Below are positions 23,029 through 31,555 of a stretch of 34,889 bases of DNA, in pieces; the stretch's first letter is position 1, and each line of letters starts with the position of its first letter. Made by a program: the position numbers and the translations under genes. Origin of the DNA: Micromonospora deserti (GTDB lineage Bacteria > Actinomycetota > Actinomycetes > Mycobacteriales > Micromonosporaceae); assembly GCF_003236335.1 (NCBI RefSeq), contig NZ_POUB01000035.1, positions 1 to 34,889 of the forward strand, given 5' to 3'. Under the pieces are notes generated by a model, which was not told the DNA's origin, searched no databases, and worked only from the letters and a program-made list of their open reading frames with translations.

Positions 23029-24258
23029 GTGAAGATTGTCGCAGCCGACGTCATCGTCTCCAGCCCCGACCGCAACTTCGTCACCCTGAAGATCACCACC
23101 GACGACGGCGTCACCGGCCTGGGCGACGGCACTCTCAACGGGCGGGAGCTGTCCGTCGTCTCCTACCTGCGCGACCACGTGGTCCCGCTGCTGATCGGGC
23201 GGGATCCGCACCGCATCGAGGACACCTGGCAGTTTCTGTACCGCTCGGCGTACTGGCGGCGCGGGCCGGTGACCATGGCCGCCATCGCGGCGGTGGACGT
23301 CGCCCTCTGGGACATCAAGGCCAAGGCCGCCGGCATGCCGCTGTACCAGCTGCTGGGGGGCGCGTCCCGCACCGGGATCATGGCGTACGGGCACGCCTCC
23401 GGCCGGGACCTGCCGGAGCTGTTCGACTCCATCCGCACGCACCTCGCACTCGGCTACCGGTCGATCCGCGTGCAGACCTCCGTGCCCGGCATCAACGCCG
23501 TGTACGGCGTCGCCGCGCAGCCCAACGCCGACGGCAGGCGCTACGACTACGAACCGGCGCAGCGCACTCCGCTGCCGGCCGAGGAGGACTGGGACACCCG
23601 CGCGTACCTGCGCCACCTGCCGGGCGTGTTCGAGGCGGTGCGCAACGAGTTCGGCCCGGAGCTGCCGCTGCTGCACGACGGCCACCACCGGATGACCCCG
23701 ATCCAGGCCGCCAGGCTCGGCAAGGCCCTCGAACCGTACGACCTGTTCTGGCTGGAGGACTGCACCCCGGCGGAGAACCAGGAGGCGCTGCGGCTGGTCC
23801 GCCAGCACACCACCACCCCGCTGGCCATCGGCGAGGTCTTCAACACCGTGTGGGACTACCAGACGCTCATCCGCGAACAGCTGATCGACTACGTCCGGTC
23901 CGCCGTCACCCACACCGGCGGCATCACCGCCATGCGCAAGCTGCTCGACTTCGCCGCTCAGTACCAGATCAAGTCCGGCATCCACGGCCCGACCGACATC
24001 TCACCGGTCGGCATGGCCGCCGCGCTCCACCTCGACCTGGCCATCCACAACTTCGGCATCCAGGAGTACATGCCGCACGGGCGGCTCACCAACGAGGTGT
24101 TCCGGCAGTCGTTCACCTTCGCCGACGGCTACCTGCACCCGGGAGACCAGCCGGGCATCGGGGTCGAACTCGACGAGCAGGCCGCCGCCCGGTTCCCGTA
24201 CGTCGCCGCCTACCTGCCCTTCAACCGTCTCAAGGACGGCACGGTCCATGACTGGTGA
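23029..24258 (+). CDS. manD: D-mannonate dehydratase (ManD/RspA type, enolase superfamily)
   Basis: A 409-residue enzyme, near the ~402 of characterised ManD proteins. It carries the family signatures in order: [64 protein letters not shown] and [11 protein letters not shown]. These supply the Mg ligands and catalytic residues for removal of water from D-mannonate to give 2-keto-3-deoxygluconate. Some members have low efficiency and dehydrate D-gluconate, so substrate preference cannot be set from sequence. The start is GTG 23029 after GAAAGG, 25 bases after the kinase stop. The next gene starts inside its 3' end (24248). Confidence 0.9.
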   Translation: MKIVAADVIVSSPDRNFVTLKITTDDGVTGLGDGTLNGRELSVVSYLRDHVVPLLIGRDPHRIEDTWQFLYRSAYWRRGPVTMAAIAAVDVALWDIKAKAAGMPLYQLLGGASRTGIMAYGHASGRDLPELFDSIRTHLALGYRSIRVQTSVPGINAVYGVAAQPNADGRRYDYEPAQRTPLPAEEDWDTRAYLRHLPGVFEAVRNEFGPELPLLHDGHHRMTPIQAARLGKALEPYDLFWLEDCTPAENQEALRLVRQHTTTPLAIGEVFNTVWDYQTLIREQLIDYVRSAVTHTGGITAMRKLLDFAAQYQIKSGIHGPTDISPVGMAAALHLDLAIHNFGIQEYMPHGRLTNEVFRQSFTFADGYLHPGDQPGIGVELDEQAAARFPYVAAYLPFNRLKDGTVHDW

Positions 24259-24844
24259 GCATCCCGCGGCCGCCGGCGGCGGGCGACCCACCCGGCACGT
24301 CGTCGTGATGGGCGTGTCCGGCGCCGGCAAGACAACCGTGGCCAGGGAGATCAGCAGCCTGACCGGGCTGACGTTCGCCGAGGCGGACGAGTTCCACCCG
24401 GCGTCGAATGTGGCCCGGATGCGCGCCGGTGTGCCGCTGGACGACGCCGCGCGGTGGCCCTGGCTGCGCGACCTCGCCCGCTGGATGGCCGACCGTGCCG
24501 CCGAGGGCGTGTCGACGGTGCTTGCCTGCTCGGCGCTGAAGCGGTCGTACCGGGACGTGCTGCGCCAGGGCCCACCGGCGGTGGACTTCGTCCACCTCGA
24601 CGGGCCTGCGGAGGTCATCCGGGACCGGATGGCCCGCCGGGCGGGGCACTACATGCCGGCGAGCCTGCTGGAGTCGCAGCTCGCCACACTCGAACGGCAC
24701 CAGCCCGACGAGTCGGTGCTGGTGCTCGACGTCTCGCTCACCCCGGAGCAGCTCGCCGCGGCCGCGATCGACCGGCTCGGCCTGGCCAGGGTGACGCCGG
24801 CGGCCACGGTCGGCCGGGTGGCCGACCGGGACGGACGGCGCTGA
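24248..24844 (+). CDS. gntK: gluconokinase (GntK type)
   Basis: A 198-residue P-loop kinase with Walker A at residues 22-30 (GVSGAGKTT), [40 protein letters not shown] and [16 protein letters not shown], all typical of gluconate 6-kinase. It would make 6-phosphogluconate for the pentose phosphate pathway. It overlaps manD by 11 bases and is the last gene of the operon. Gluconate may be an additional substrate taken up by the same transporter, or a by-product of the ManD-like enzyme; both are inference. The ~20 residues at each end beyond the kinase core are variable. Confidence 0.92.
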   Translation: MTGEHPAAAGGGRPTRHVVVMGVSGAGKTTVAREISSLTGLTFAEADEFHPASNVARMRAGVPLDDAARWPWLRDLARWMADRAAEGVSTVLACSALKRSYRDVLRQGPPAVDFVHLDGPAEVIRDRMARRAGHYMPASLLESQLATLERHQPDESVLVLDVSLTPEQLAAAAIDRLGLARVTPAATVGRVADRDGRR

Positions 24845-24856
24845 GGCTCACGCCGG

Positions 24857-25261
24857 TCACCCGCGCCCGCGCTTCCCGTCGTACCGGCCGGCCGAGTCGG
24901 TGAGGTCCCAGAACTCCGCCGGGAGGTGAGTGACGACGTCGTCGTACGCCCCCGGCGGGATGGCCTCGCGGAGCGTGTCGAAGACCGCGCGCACCCCGGC
25001 CTTCGCCGTGTCCCCGTCGACCTCGGCCCGGCCGCTGACCAGCTGGACGAACGTGTCGAGCCCGAAGCGCTCCGCCTTCTCCCGCGGCGCGAACGCGTAG
25101 GCCCGCAGTTCGTCGGGGAGCTGGGCGGAAAGGTCCCGCGCCTCGCCTCCCTCGATCCGCTCGGCGAGGGTGGTCAGGGTGGCACGCGTGATGGCGGTCG
25201 CCTGCTCGGACGATGTGCGCAGGCGATCCGCCACCGAGCCGATGAACTCGTTGTTGTCCAC
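24857..25261 (-). CDS. DUF2267 family protein
   Basis: A 134-residue protein composed of helical DUF2267 repeats: FIGSVADRLRTSSEQATAIT, TLTTLAERIEGGEARDLSAQ, LPDELRAYAFAP, then a second unit around GVRAVFDTLREAIPPGAYDD and VVTHLPAEFWDL. Such proteins are soluble, of unknown function, and often occur near stress genes. It starts at GTG 25261 with a moderate AAAGG site, is convergent with gntK (12-base gap) and appears monocistronic. Confidence 0.87.
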   Translation of the reverse strand: MDNNEFIGSVADRLRTSSEQATAITRATLTTLAERIEGGEARDLSAQLPDELRAYAFAPREKAERFGLDTFVQLVSGRAEVDGDTAKAGVRAVFDTLREAIPPGAYDDVVTHLPAEFWDLTDSAGRYDGKRGRG

Positions 25262-25524
25262 CTTCGGGCCTTTCTCTGCGACGGACAGCGGCGTCTACCC
25301 GGCGTGCCGGCACCGCAAACGGCGGCGCGCGCCGGCAGCGGGAGCGGGCCGCCTCTTCGCCGCTTTGCGTGCCGTGCGGCACCAGCCCGCCCCGCGGCCC
25401 GGGTACGCCCACCGGCCAGCGGAATGTCGGGTTCGGGTGCCGGCTGTCGGCGTGCCGTCGTCACCGCGTACGCCCCGAAGCGACAGCTTCCCGACACCCT
25501 CGGTCCGCCGGGTCGCACCTGCAT
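25262..25524. other. intergenic stretch without a recognised gene
   Basis: About 260 bases between the DUF2267 start and the end of the HEAT-like pseudogene. Frames are open on both strands but have no convincing start, ribosome-binding site or recognisable protein motif. It may include the lost 3' part of the neighbouring broken gene or the DUF2267 promoter. Confidence 0.4.
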
Positions 25525-26464
25525 TCACGGACGGATCAGCGCGGCCTGCACCCGGGCCCGCACGGCCTTGTTCCGCACCGTCGCGGACAGCCGGGTCAGG
25601 ACCCGCGCCGGCGTCTCGCCGTCACGCCCGGCCAGCAGCGGCACGGCCGCGACGGCCGTGCGCCGGGCGCACGGGGACCCCGGGGCGTCCCGCGGCGCCG
25701 CCGCCGCGGTCGCCGTCACCCGCCCCAGCAGCTTCGTGGCCGCCTCACCGGGGTCCCGCGACAGCGCCCACACGAGGCCGCGCAGCAGGAGGTCGGTGTC
25801 GTCGTGCACCGACCATTGGTGGGCGGCGAACCCGGCCAGGAGTGCCCGGACCGCGTCGCGGCCGCCCTCGGCGGCCGCGAGGTGCGTGTCGAGGCGGCGT
25901 AGCCAGGCCGCCGGCGCGGCCGGTTTCGCCAGTGTGGCGCAGTGCGTGAGCCGCTCCGCACGCCCGCGGCGAGCAGGTCGCCGAGGTGGGCGCGGGCCAG
26001 CGGGCCGAACTCGTCGCCGTCGTGCAGCAGCCAGGACGGCAGCCGGCGACCGGTGGACCGGTCGACCGCCTCGGCGAGCAGCTGGATCGCGCGGCGGCGC
26101 ACCTCGACCGGGACAACGTGGTCCTGGCTGAGCGCGCTGAGCAGGGCGGAGAGGGCCGGCACCAGGTCGGCGTCGTGGCGGCCCGGTGCAGGGCCAGCGC
26201 GGCCCGGCGCCGCTGCGCGGCCGGCCAGGCCACGACGGCGGCCCACTTGGGCACGCTGGTCACCGACGTGCTCCAGTGGTAGGTGTCGGCGACCGCCCGG
26301 AGCACGTCGGTGATCCGGGCGTCGGCATCGGTGGGGCCGACCTCCACCCGTCGCCGCTCCGCCGCGGTCAGCACCGGCAGCAGCGTCGTCCAGCCACCCT
26401 GGCCGGCGTCGGGTTCGAGCGGCTCGACCCCTGCCGTCAGGGACTCCGGGTCCACCGTATTCAT
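25525..26464 (-). pseudogene. HEAT-like repeat protein (possibly MolR/DUF4132-related), two frameshifts
   Basis: Three reading frames must be joined to follow one protein. From ATG 26464 the first frame runs to AALALHRAA. Near 26185 the sense continues one base out of frame as DADLVPALSALLSALSQDHV through EFGPLARAHLGDLLAAGV. Near 25965 it changes again to ERLTHCATLAKPAAPAAWLR through WSVHDDTDLLLRGLVWALSR and ends at TRLSATVRNKAVRARVQAAL. The corrected product of ~313 residues is made of helical pairs. Its end resembles the HEAT-like segment before the catalytic-like domain of DUF4132/MolR proteins, but that is a weak match. As read, it would not be made. Sequencing errors could produce the same picture. 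Confidence 0.6.
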
Positions 26465-26552
26465 ACCGGTGTGCTCCTCGCCTCGACGGGAGCGGCATCA
26501 TGACATGACGCCCCGACGAACTCGCCCCAGGCGCCGGCATCCGGCACGCAGG

Positions 26553-27482
26553 TCAACGGTCGACGGTGTCGGCGGGGGCCATCACGCGCAGCGCGTTGGC
26601 GTCGAGGTCGATGCGGACCGGGGTCCACCCGCGCAGCTCGCCGTCCACCTCGACCCGCGCCGGCCGGTTGGTCTCCAGCCGTAGGCCACCGACGGCGAGG
26701 AACGGCTCGTCCGTGACGCTGCGCCGGTGGCCGGTCGCCGCGTTGCGCGCGGTATCCCGCAGCAGGCCGCGCCGGGTCGGCCCGCCGACCGGGTAGGCGA
26801 CCAGCAGCCCGTCGTCGGCGTCGGTGTCGGCGGTGATCGGCCGGCCGGCGTGAAAGCCGCCGTTGGCCACGTACAGCTGGTGGGTGACGAACTCGTGCGC
26901 GACGCCGCCGGCGCGGACGGTCGCGCGCAGCGGGTGGTGCCGGGCGAGCAGGGCCAGGGCGGTGACCGGGTACGCGAGCCGCCCGGTGAGGCGCTTCAGC
27001 CGGGGCGGTGTGCGGAGCATGATGTCGGCGGACAGGCCGACGCCGACGTGGTTGGTGAACGGCACCCCGTCGGCGAGCCCGAGGTCGACGTCGACCACCT
27101 TGCCGTCGGTGAGCACCTCGACGGCCCGGTCGAGGTCGAGGGGGATGCCGACGGTCCGGGCGAAGTTGTTGGTGGTGCCCAGCGGCAGCAGGCCGAGCGC
27201 CACGTCCCGGTGGGCGAGCAGCCGCGCGGCGGCGCTGAGCGTGCCGTCGCCGCCGCCGGCGACCAGCAGGTCCGGCCCGAGGCCGCCGGCCTCGGTGAGG
27301 GTCTGCTCCAACTGGTCCGGCCGGTCGACCGGGTAGGTGCCGAGCAGGTGGAACCCGGCTGCGGCCAGCCGGGACCGGGCGCGTTCGTAGAGCCGGCGAC
27401 CCCGGCGGGAGTGGGCGTTGACGACGAGTGCCGCCCGCCGGTCCCGCCGGATGGCCGCGCCCAGCTCCTGCTTGCTCCGCAT
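26553..27482 (-). CDS. diacylglycerol kinase/sphingosine kinase-like lipid kinase
   Basis: A 309-residue DagK_cat-family enzyme. It begins with ALVVNAHSRRGRRLYERARS, followed by the nucleotide-binding GGGDGTLS, then LGLLPLGTTNNFARTVGIP, the family's second signature. The C-terminal beta-sandwich contains NHVGVGLSADIML, VANGGFHAGRPI and VEVDGELRG. It is expected to phosphorylate a membrane lipid such as diacylglycerol at the inner membrane face, using ATP. ATG 27482 has a modest GGGG site upstream; ATG 27566 is an alternative that adds 28 residues of doubtful character. It appears to be transcribed alone. Confidence 0.88.
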   Translation of the reverse strand: MRSKQELGAAIRRDRRAALVVNAHSRRGRRLYERARSRLAAAGFHLLGTYPVDRPDQLEQTLTEAGGLGPDLLVAGGGDGTLSAAARLLAHRDVALGLLPLGTTNNFARTVGIPLDLDRAVEVLTDGKVVDVDLGLADGVPFTNHVGVGLSADIMLRTPPRLKRLTGRLAYPVTALALLARHHPLRATVRAGGVAHEFVTHQLYVANGGFHAGRPITADTDADDGLLVAYPVGGPTRRGLLRDTARNAATGHRRSVTDEPFLAVGGLRLETNRPARVEVDGELRGWTPVRIDLDANALRVMAPADTVDR

Positions 27483-27754
27483 GAGCCCCGACCCTAGTGG
27501 CCGAGGGGGCCGGGCCGGCATTGTCGTGGCACACGGGCCGGTCCCCGGTGCCGCCCGGCGCGGCACCCAGGGGTTCCCTCCTACGTCCAGAACTCATACT
27601 GCAACGCTGTGTGGTTGTACCGCAACGGGCGGCAGGGTGGCTTGTGGACGGCGCGGGCGGCGGGACGAACGGAGGCGCACCGGTCGGGCCGGTCGGGTGC
27701 CGCCCCGGGCGAGCGGCCGGGGGTGGGCCACCTCAGCGACACGAAGGAGGAATC
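27483..27754. other. intergenic region upstream of the diacylglycerol kinase gene
   Basis: About 270 bases between the divergent lipid-kinase start and a small gene's start at 27755. A short less GC-rich patch (about 27585-27620) may hold promoters. I see no convincing gene or repeat. Confidence 0.35.
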
Positions 27755-28039
27755 GTGCCAGACACGCCCAAGCCCGATCCGAAGTCGACCACGCCCGTGC
27801 TCTGGGCGTTCGTCGCCGGCCCGGTACCGCCGGTCGTCCGGGGCCGATCGGCCCCTTCGTCCCACCGTTGCGGAGGCCCGGACGGGCGGGCACCCTCGCC
27901 TGCCCGCCCCGCCGAGCGGACGCGGTGTGCCACCGCCCGGACTCGTCCTGGCGGCTGCCGTGAGCCTGGTCGTCGGGCGGGTCATCCGCGCCCGGTAACC
28001 CGCGCGCCGAACGCGACCCGCTCCGATTCGGCAGGTTGA
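27755..28039 (+). CDS. small hypothetical protein, probably frame-disrupted
   Basis: GTG 27755 is preceded by a strong GAAGGAGGAA. The first ~20 residues (MPDTPKPDPKSTTPVLWAFV) look like a genuine small membrane-protein N-terminus. The same frame then becomes arginine/proline-rich and unlikely, ending at 28039 (94 residues). In another frame a hydrophobic C-terminus, GLVLAAAVSLVVGRVIRAR, ends at 27998. A frameshift or deletion between about 27810 and 27940 would join the two into a small one- or two-helix membrane protein. I do not recognise a family. Confidence 0.35.
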   Translation: MPDTPKPDPKSTTPVLWAFVAGPVPPVVRGRSAPSSHRCGGPDGRAPSPARPAERTRCATARTRPGGCREPGRRAGHPRPVTRAPNATRSDSAG

Positions 28040-28127
28040 GCAACCCCAGGCCGACCACGGACTCGACCACAGCGGCCAGGCACGGGCCCGGCGGCCGGGT
28101 TCGCCGTGGCACCCCGCGGCGGCGCGG

Positions 28128-29597
28128 TCATCGGCCGCCCTCGGCCAGCTCGGCGAGCATCCCCTCGCAGCTGCGGACCACGACCTGCGCGCCACGCCGT
28201 TGCGGCAGCCGAAGCAGCGGGTCCTCGGCGCGCTCCCGCCACCGCCACTGGGCCTGCGACGCCGCCTCCCAGAGCCGCTGCACGGACGCGTCGTGCTCGA
28301 CGCCCAGCCGCGCGTCCAGGCCGACCCCGTCACCGCCGACCAGCCGCCGTGCCTCCCGGGCCAGCTCGGCGTCGAAGCCCAGCCCGCCGTCGCGCAGCGC
28401 CGCCAGCAGGCGCAACTCCTGGAACTCGTGGGCGCCGGCGAGGATCTGCTCGACGGCGCCGAGCAGCTCGCCGCTGCCGTGGGTCGGATCGGCGCGCAGC
28501 ACCGCCTCGACGGCGGCCAGCGCGGACCGCGCCTTGAGGGTGTCCCGCCGGTCGACGAAGAAGCGGCTCACCAACTCGCGCAGCTCACCCAGTCCGCTGC
28601 GCCGGATCAGCTCGGCGGAGAGCGCCACCCGGCTGTCGCAGCCGGTGCGGACCAGGGTGGTGGCCAGCCGGACGCCGAAGAGGCCGAGCCGGTCCAGCAG
28701 CGCGGCGCGGGTCCCGCCGGCCACCTCCACCGGCAGTTCGTCACGGACGAAGCGGTCGGCGGAGAGCAGGAACGGCTCCAGCGCGGCACGGGGCACGCGG
28801 GCTACCTGCGCCAACGCCCCGAAATCCGACTCGCTGAGCACCCGACCGGCCAGGCCGACCAGCCCGCTGCACGCCACCACGTGCACGCAGAGCGCGGTCA
28901 CCCGGGGGTCGCGGTGCTGCCGCCGGGCGAGCTGGCGGGCGGTGAGCAGCGCGTCGATGCGACCGCCGCCGGTCTCGTCGACCCGGGACCGCACCACGAT
29001 CACGTTCACCGGGGCGGCCTGACCCACCGCGCTCTCCCGGCCCGACTCCAGCGCCCGCAGGTCCGAGCCGCGCCCGTCGCGGGTCAGGTACACCACCGCG
29101 TCAGCGTCCCGTAACACCCGGTCCATCACCGGCGTCCGGCCGTGCTCGTCGACGCCGGTGATCGCGGGCGTGTCGATCAGGGTCACCTGGCGCAGGGCCC
29201 GGGTCGGCCACCGCACCACGATGTCGCGCAGCTCGCCCGCCCGCCAGCCGACGAGATCCACCCGCATTCCGGTCGGCGACTTCCCGATCGCCAGTTCCTG
29301 TGGGGGTTGGCTGGTGGAGTAGGCGGTGGCGTGCGGCTGCGCGCCGTCCTCGTACCAGGTGAACGCACCGCTGCCGTCCGCGCCGTCGACCGGCGCGACC
29401 TCCTCGCCCATCAGCGCGTTCAGCATGGTCGACTTGCCCGACCGCCAGGGGCCGGCGATCGCGATGCGCAGCGGTTGCTCCAGCCGGGCCAGCTGGCGGC
29501 GGAGGTGTCCGGTGGCCCGGGGGTTGTCCCGGTAGAGCTCCAGGGCCTGGTGCAGCAGCCCCCACACCGCCTCGTCCAGTCGGAGGCCGACCGTCAT
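28128..29597 (-). CDS. iniC: dynamin-like GTPase, IniC-like
   Basis: At 489 residues it is close to mycobacterial IniC (493). The P-loop is GPWRSGKST (about 49-57) and G3 is DTPAIT (about 142), where a canonical DTPG would have glycine. No N/TKxD guanine motif is present at the expected place; VVRSRVDETG occupies it. The C-terminal two thirds are helical. It overlaps iniA by ATGA, so the two are translated together, as in iniBAC operons. Family knowledge: IniA is a membrane-remodelling dynamin-like protein, and iniBAC is induced by cell-wall damage in mycobacteria. IniC function is unresolved. The gene name is assigned by similarity and gene order. Confidence 0.82.
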   Translation of the reverse strand: MTVGLRLDEAVWGLLHQALELYRDNPRATGHLRRQLARLEQPLRIAIAGPWRSGKSTMLNALMGEEVAPVDGADGSGAFTWYEDGAQPHATAYSTSQPPQELAIGKSPTGMRVDLVGWRAGELRDIVVRWPTRALRQVTLIDTPAITGVDEHGRTPVMDRVLRDADAVVYLTRDGRGSDLRALESGRESAVGQAAPVNVIVVRSRVDETGGGRIDALLTARQLARRQHRDPRVTALCVHVVACSGLVGLAGRVLSESDFGALAQVARVPRAALEPFLLSADRFVRDELPVEVAGGTRAALLDRLGLFGVRLATTLVRTGCDSRVALSAELIRRSGLGELRELVSRFFVDRRDTLKARSALAAVEAVLRADPTHGSGELLGAVEQILAGAHEFQELRLLAALRDGGLGFDAELAREARRLVGGDGVGLDARLGVEHDASVQRLWEAASQAQWRWRERAEDPLLRLPQRRGAQVVVRSCEGMLAELAEGGR

Positions 29598-31441
29598 GCC
29601 CGCCGCCCCAGCGTCGCCGGGGCGGGCCGTGCGACGGACAACTGCTGGGCCTGCTCGTAGAGCGCCGCCAACCGGGTGATCTTCGCCCGGATCTCGCGCT
29701 GGCGCTGGTCACGGACGGCCGCGTCGGTGTCGGCGGCCTGCTTGGCGGTGCGGAACGACTGGACGATGGCCTCCTGCAACTCCTCGGTCAGGACCGTGAA
29801 GTGGTCCCGCAGCAGGCGCTGGACCTGCCGGACGGTGTCCCGGCAGTCCTTGTTGACCCGGATGAAGAAGTCGTCGACGTGCCGTTGGATCGCCGTCTTG
29901 ACCGTCGCCTGCCGGCGGCGGAGCAGCTGCCGGCTCTCGTCGCGGATGCTCTTGCCGCCGAACAGCGCGCCGGCGCCGATCGAGACCGGGTTGATCATCG
30001 GCATCCCGGCCAGCGTCATCGCCAGACCGAACATCAGCAGCCCGCCGTAGGAGCCCTTCATGCCGGTGATCACCTTCTGGCTCGCGGTGAACCGGTCGAT
30101 ATTCGGACGTTCCAGCTCCGGCAGCCGGTCGGCCAGGTCCTCCGGGACCGTCATCGACCACGGCGGCAGCACGTCGTAGCCGTACCGGGCGAAGTTGCCG
30201 GCCACCCGCCGGGCCGCCCAGTCGCAGCGCTGGACCAACCACTCGTGGTTCGCCTCCGCCGCCTCGGTCAGGCTGCGCGCCAGCCACTCCTGGAAGGTGT
30301 CCCAGGCGACCAGCGGGTCGGCCGTGTCGAACGCCTCGTCGACCATCCGCAGGATCTGCCGGGTCCGGTCGCGCAGGTCGTACTCGAGGTCGGAGAGCAG
30401 GTCGCCCATCTCGTCGGCGAGGGTGTTCTGCCAGCGGGTGGAACAGCGGCGCAGCTCGTCGACCTCGCGCTGGGCCGCGTGCAGCCGCGAGATCGGACCG
30501 GACTGCTCCTCCGCCGCCTGGCTCTCCAACTCGGCGCGCAGCGGCGCGGCGAGTTGCTCCACCACCGTCCGGGCGGTCATCCCCACCGACGCCCGGGCCA
30601 GCACGTCGGCCTTGCCGGCCAGGTCCCGCCGTAGCCGGGCGATCAGGGCTGGGAAACCCGACTCGGCGTTGAGCGCGTGGTCGTCGGCGGTGGCCGCCCG
30701 CAGCCGCAGCGTCGCCGACACCGGGATCAGGGCCGCGGGAACCGCGGCCTCGGCCAGGTGCCGCCGGTTGCGCTCGGCCACCGCGCGCCAGTCGGGCACC
30801 AGGTCGGTCTTGGTCTGCACCACCGCCACGTTCGGATGCGATCGGGTGAGGTGCAGCAGCATGTTCAGTTCGGCCACCGAGAGGTCGCGGGTGGAGTCGG
30901 AGACCAGCAGCACGGCGTCCGCCCGGTTCGGCGCGGCGGCGCCGTTGAGCAGGGCCACCTCGTCGGTGCCGGGCGTGTCCACAAGCACCAGGCCAGCGCC
31001 GAGCAACGCCCGGGGCAGTCCGATCTCGACGTACGCCGGGCCGCCGCCGGGCAGGCGCCCGTAGCTGCCGGCCACCCCGGCCGCGATCTCGTTTAGCGGC
31101 ACCGGGGTGCGCTCCACCGTCGCGGTGACGGCGGGGCCGGCGGGCCGGCCCGGAGCCGGCGGCGGCGCCTGGACCACGGTCGCCGCAGCGACGTCGGCGT
31201 GCCGCAGCACCGTCGGTAGGACGGTCGTGCTGCCGTCACCCACCGGGCAGACCGGCGCGTTCACGATGGCGTTGATGAGCTGGCTCTTGCCCTGGTTCGG
31301 CTCGCCGACGACCAGGACGCGCAGGCTCGGGTCGAGCAGTTGGGCACGCCGCTGACGGACGGCCTGGAGCAGGTCGCCCCGCCCGTGTTCGTGGCACGTG
31401 CGGGCGATCTCATCGAGCACGTCCAGCCAGATCCCCGCCAT
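29594..31441 (-). CDS. iniA: dynamin-like GTPase, IniA-like
   Basis: A 615-residue protein (M. tuberculosis IniA is 640) with a complete GTPase head: G1 GEPNQGKS (46-53), a conserved Thr in the DGSTTVLPT switch-I region, G3 DTPGTDE and G4 TKTD. The middle is a long helical stalk (RLHAAQREVDELRR, DLEYDLRDRTRQILRMVDEA). A hydrophobic hairpin at about 465-495 (LLMFGLAMTLAGMPMINPVS) is the probable membrane-inserting paddle. A further helical segment returns to the C-terminus. It should bind and reshape the cytoplasmic membrane. ATG 31441 or the adjacent GTG 31444 could be the start; neither has a clear ribosome-binding site. A separate promoter lies just upstream. Confidence 0.88.
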   Translation of the reverse strand: MAGIWLDVLDEIARTCHEHGRGDLLQAVRQRRAQLLDPSLRVLVVGEPNQGKSQLINAIVNAPVCPVGDGSTTVLPTVLRHADVAAATVVQAPPPAPGRPAGPAVTATVERTPVPLNEIAAGVAGSYGRLPGGGPAYVEIGLPRALLGAGLVLVDTPGTDEVALLNGAAAPNRADAVLLVSDSTRDLSVAELNMLLHLTRSHPNVAVVQTKTDLVPDWRAVAERNRRHLAEAAVPAALIPVSATLRLRAATADDHALNAESGFPALIARLRRDLAGKADVLARASVGMTARTVVEQLAAPLRAELESQAAEEQSGPISRLHAAQREVDELRRCSTRWQNTLADEMGDLLSDLEYDLRDRTRQILRMVDEAFDTADPLVAWDTFQEWLARSLTEAAEANHEWLVQRCDWAARRVAGNFARYGYDVLPPWSMTVPEDLADRLPELERPNIDRFTASQKVITGMKGSYGGLLMFGLAMTLAGMPMINPVSIGAGALFGGKSIRDESRQLLRRRQATVKTAIQRHVDDFFIRVNKDCRDTVRQVQRLLRDHFTVLTEELQEAIVQSFRTAKQAADTDAAVRDQRQREIRAKITRLAALYEQAQQLSVARPAPATLGRRA

Positions 31442-31471
31442 CACCGCACCAAGTGTGCTGATTTCGGCTCA

Positions 31472-31502
31472 ATTATCAAGTGGGTCGGGGTAATCACGGC
31501 AA
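31472..31502 (-). promoter_or_regulatory. possible promoter for iniA-iniC
   Basis: On the minus strand TTGCCG (31502-31497), a 19-base spacer and GATAAT (31477-31472) precede the iniA start by about 30 bases. The -10 is a good match; the -35 and spacer length are less so. It lies after the iniB terminator hairpin, which suggests iniA-iniC can be transcribed independently. Confidence 0.45.
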
Positions 31503-31503
31503 A

Positions 31504-31534
31504 GGGGCCGGACCGCGGCGGGCGGTCCGGCCCC
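31504..31534 (-). terminator. terminator hairpin after iniB
   Basis: A perfect 12-base-pair stem (GGGGCCGGACCG and its complement) with a seven-base loop, starting 21 bases past the iniB stop on the minus strand and followed by a short TTT. It is probably an intrinsic or partial terminator between iniB and iniA. Confidence 0.7.
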
Positions 31535-31555
31535 AGCTCCGACCCGGGACCGTGG

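Noticed and set aside
27581..28131. Third minus-strand gene after iniC starting in an ATGA overlap at 28131
   Set aside because: The frame from 28131 becomes Arg/Gly-rich and ends after 49 codons; a hydrophobic stretch (LAAVVESVVGLGLLNLP) lies in another frame without a start.
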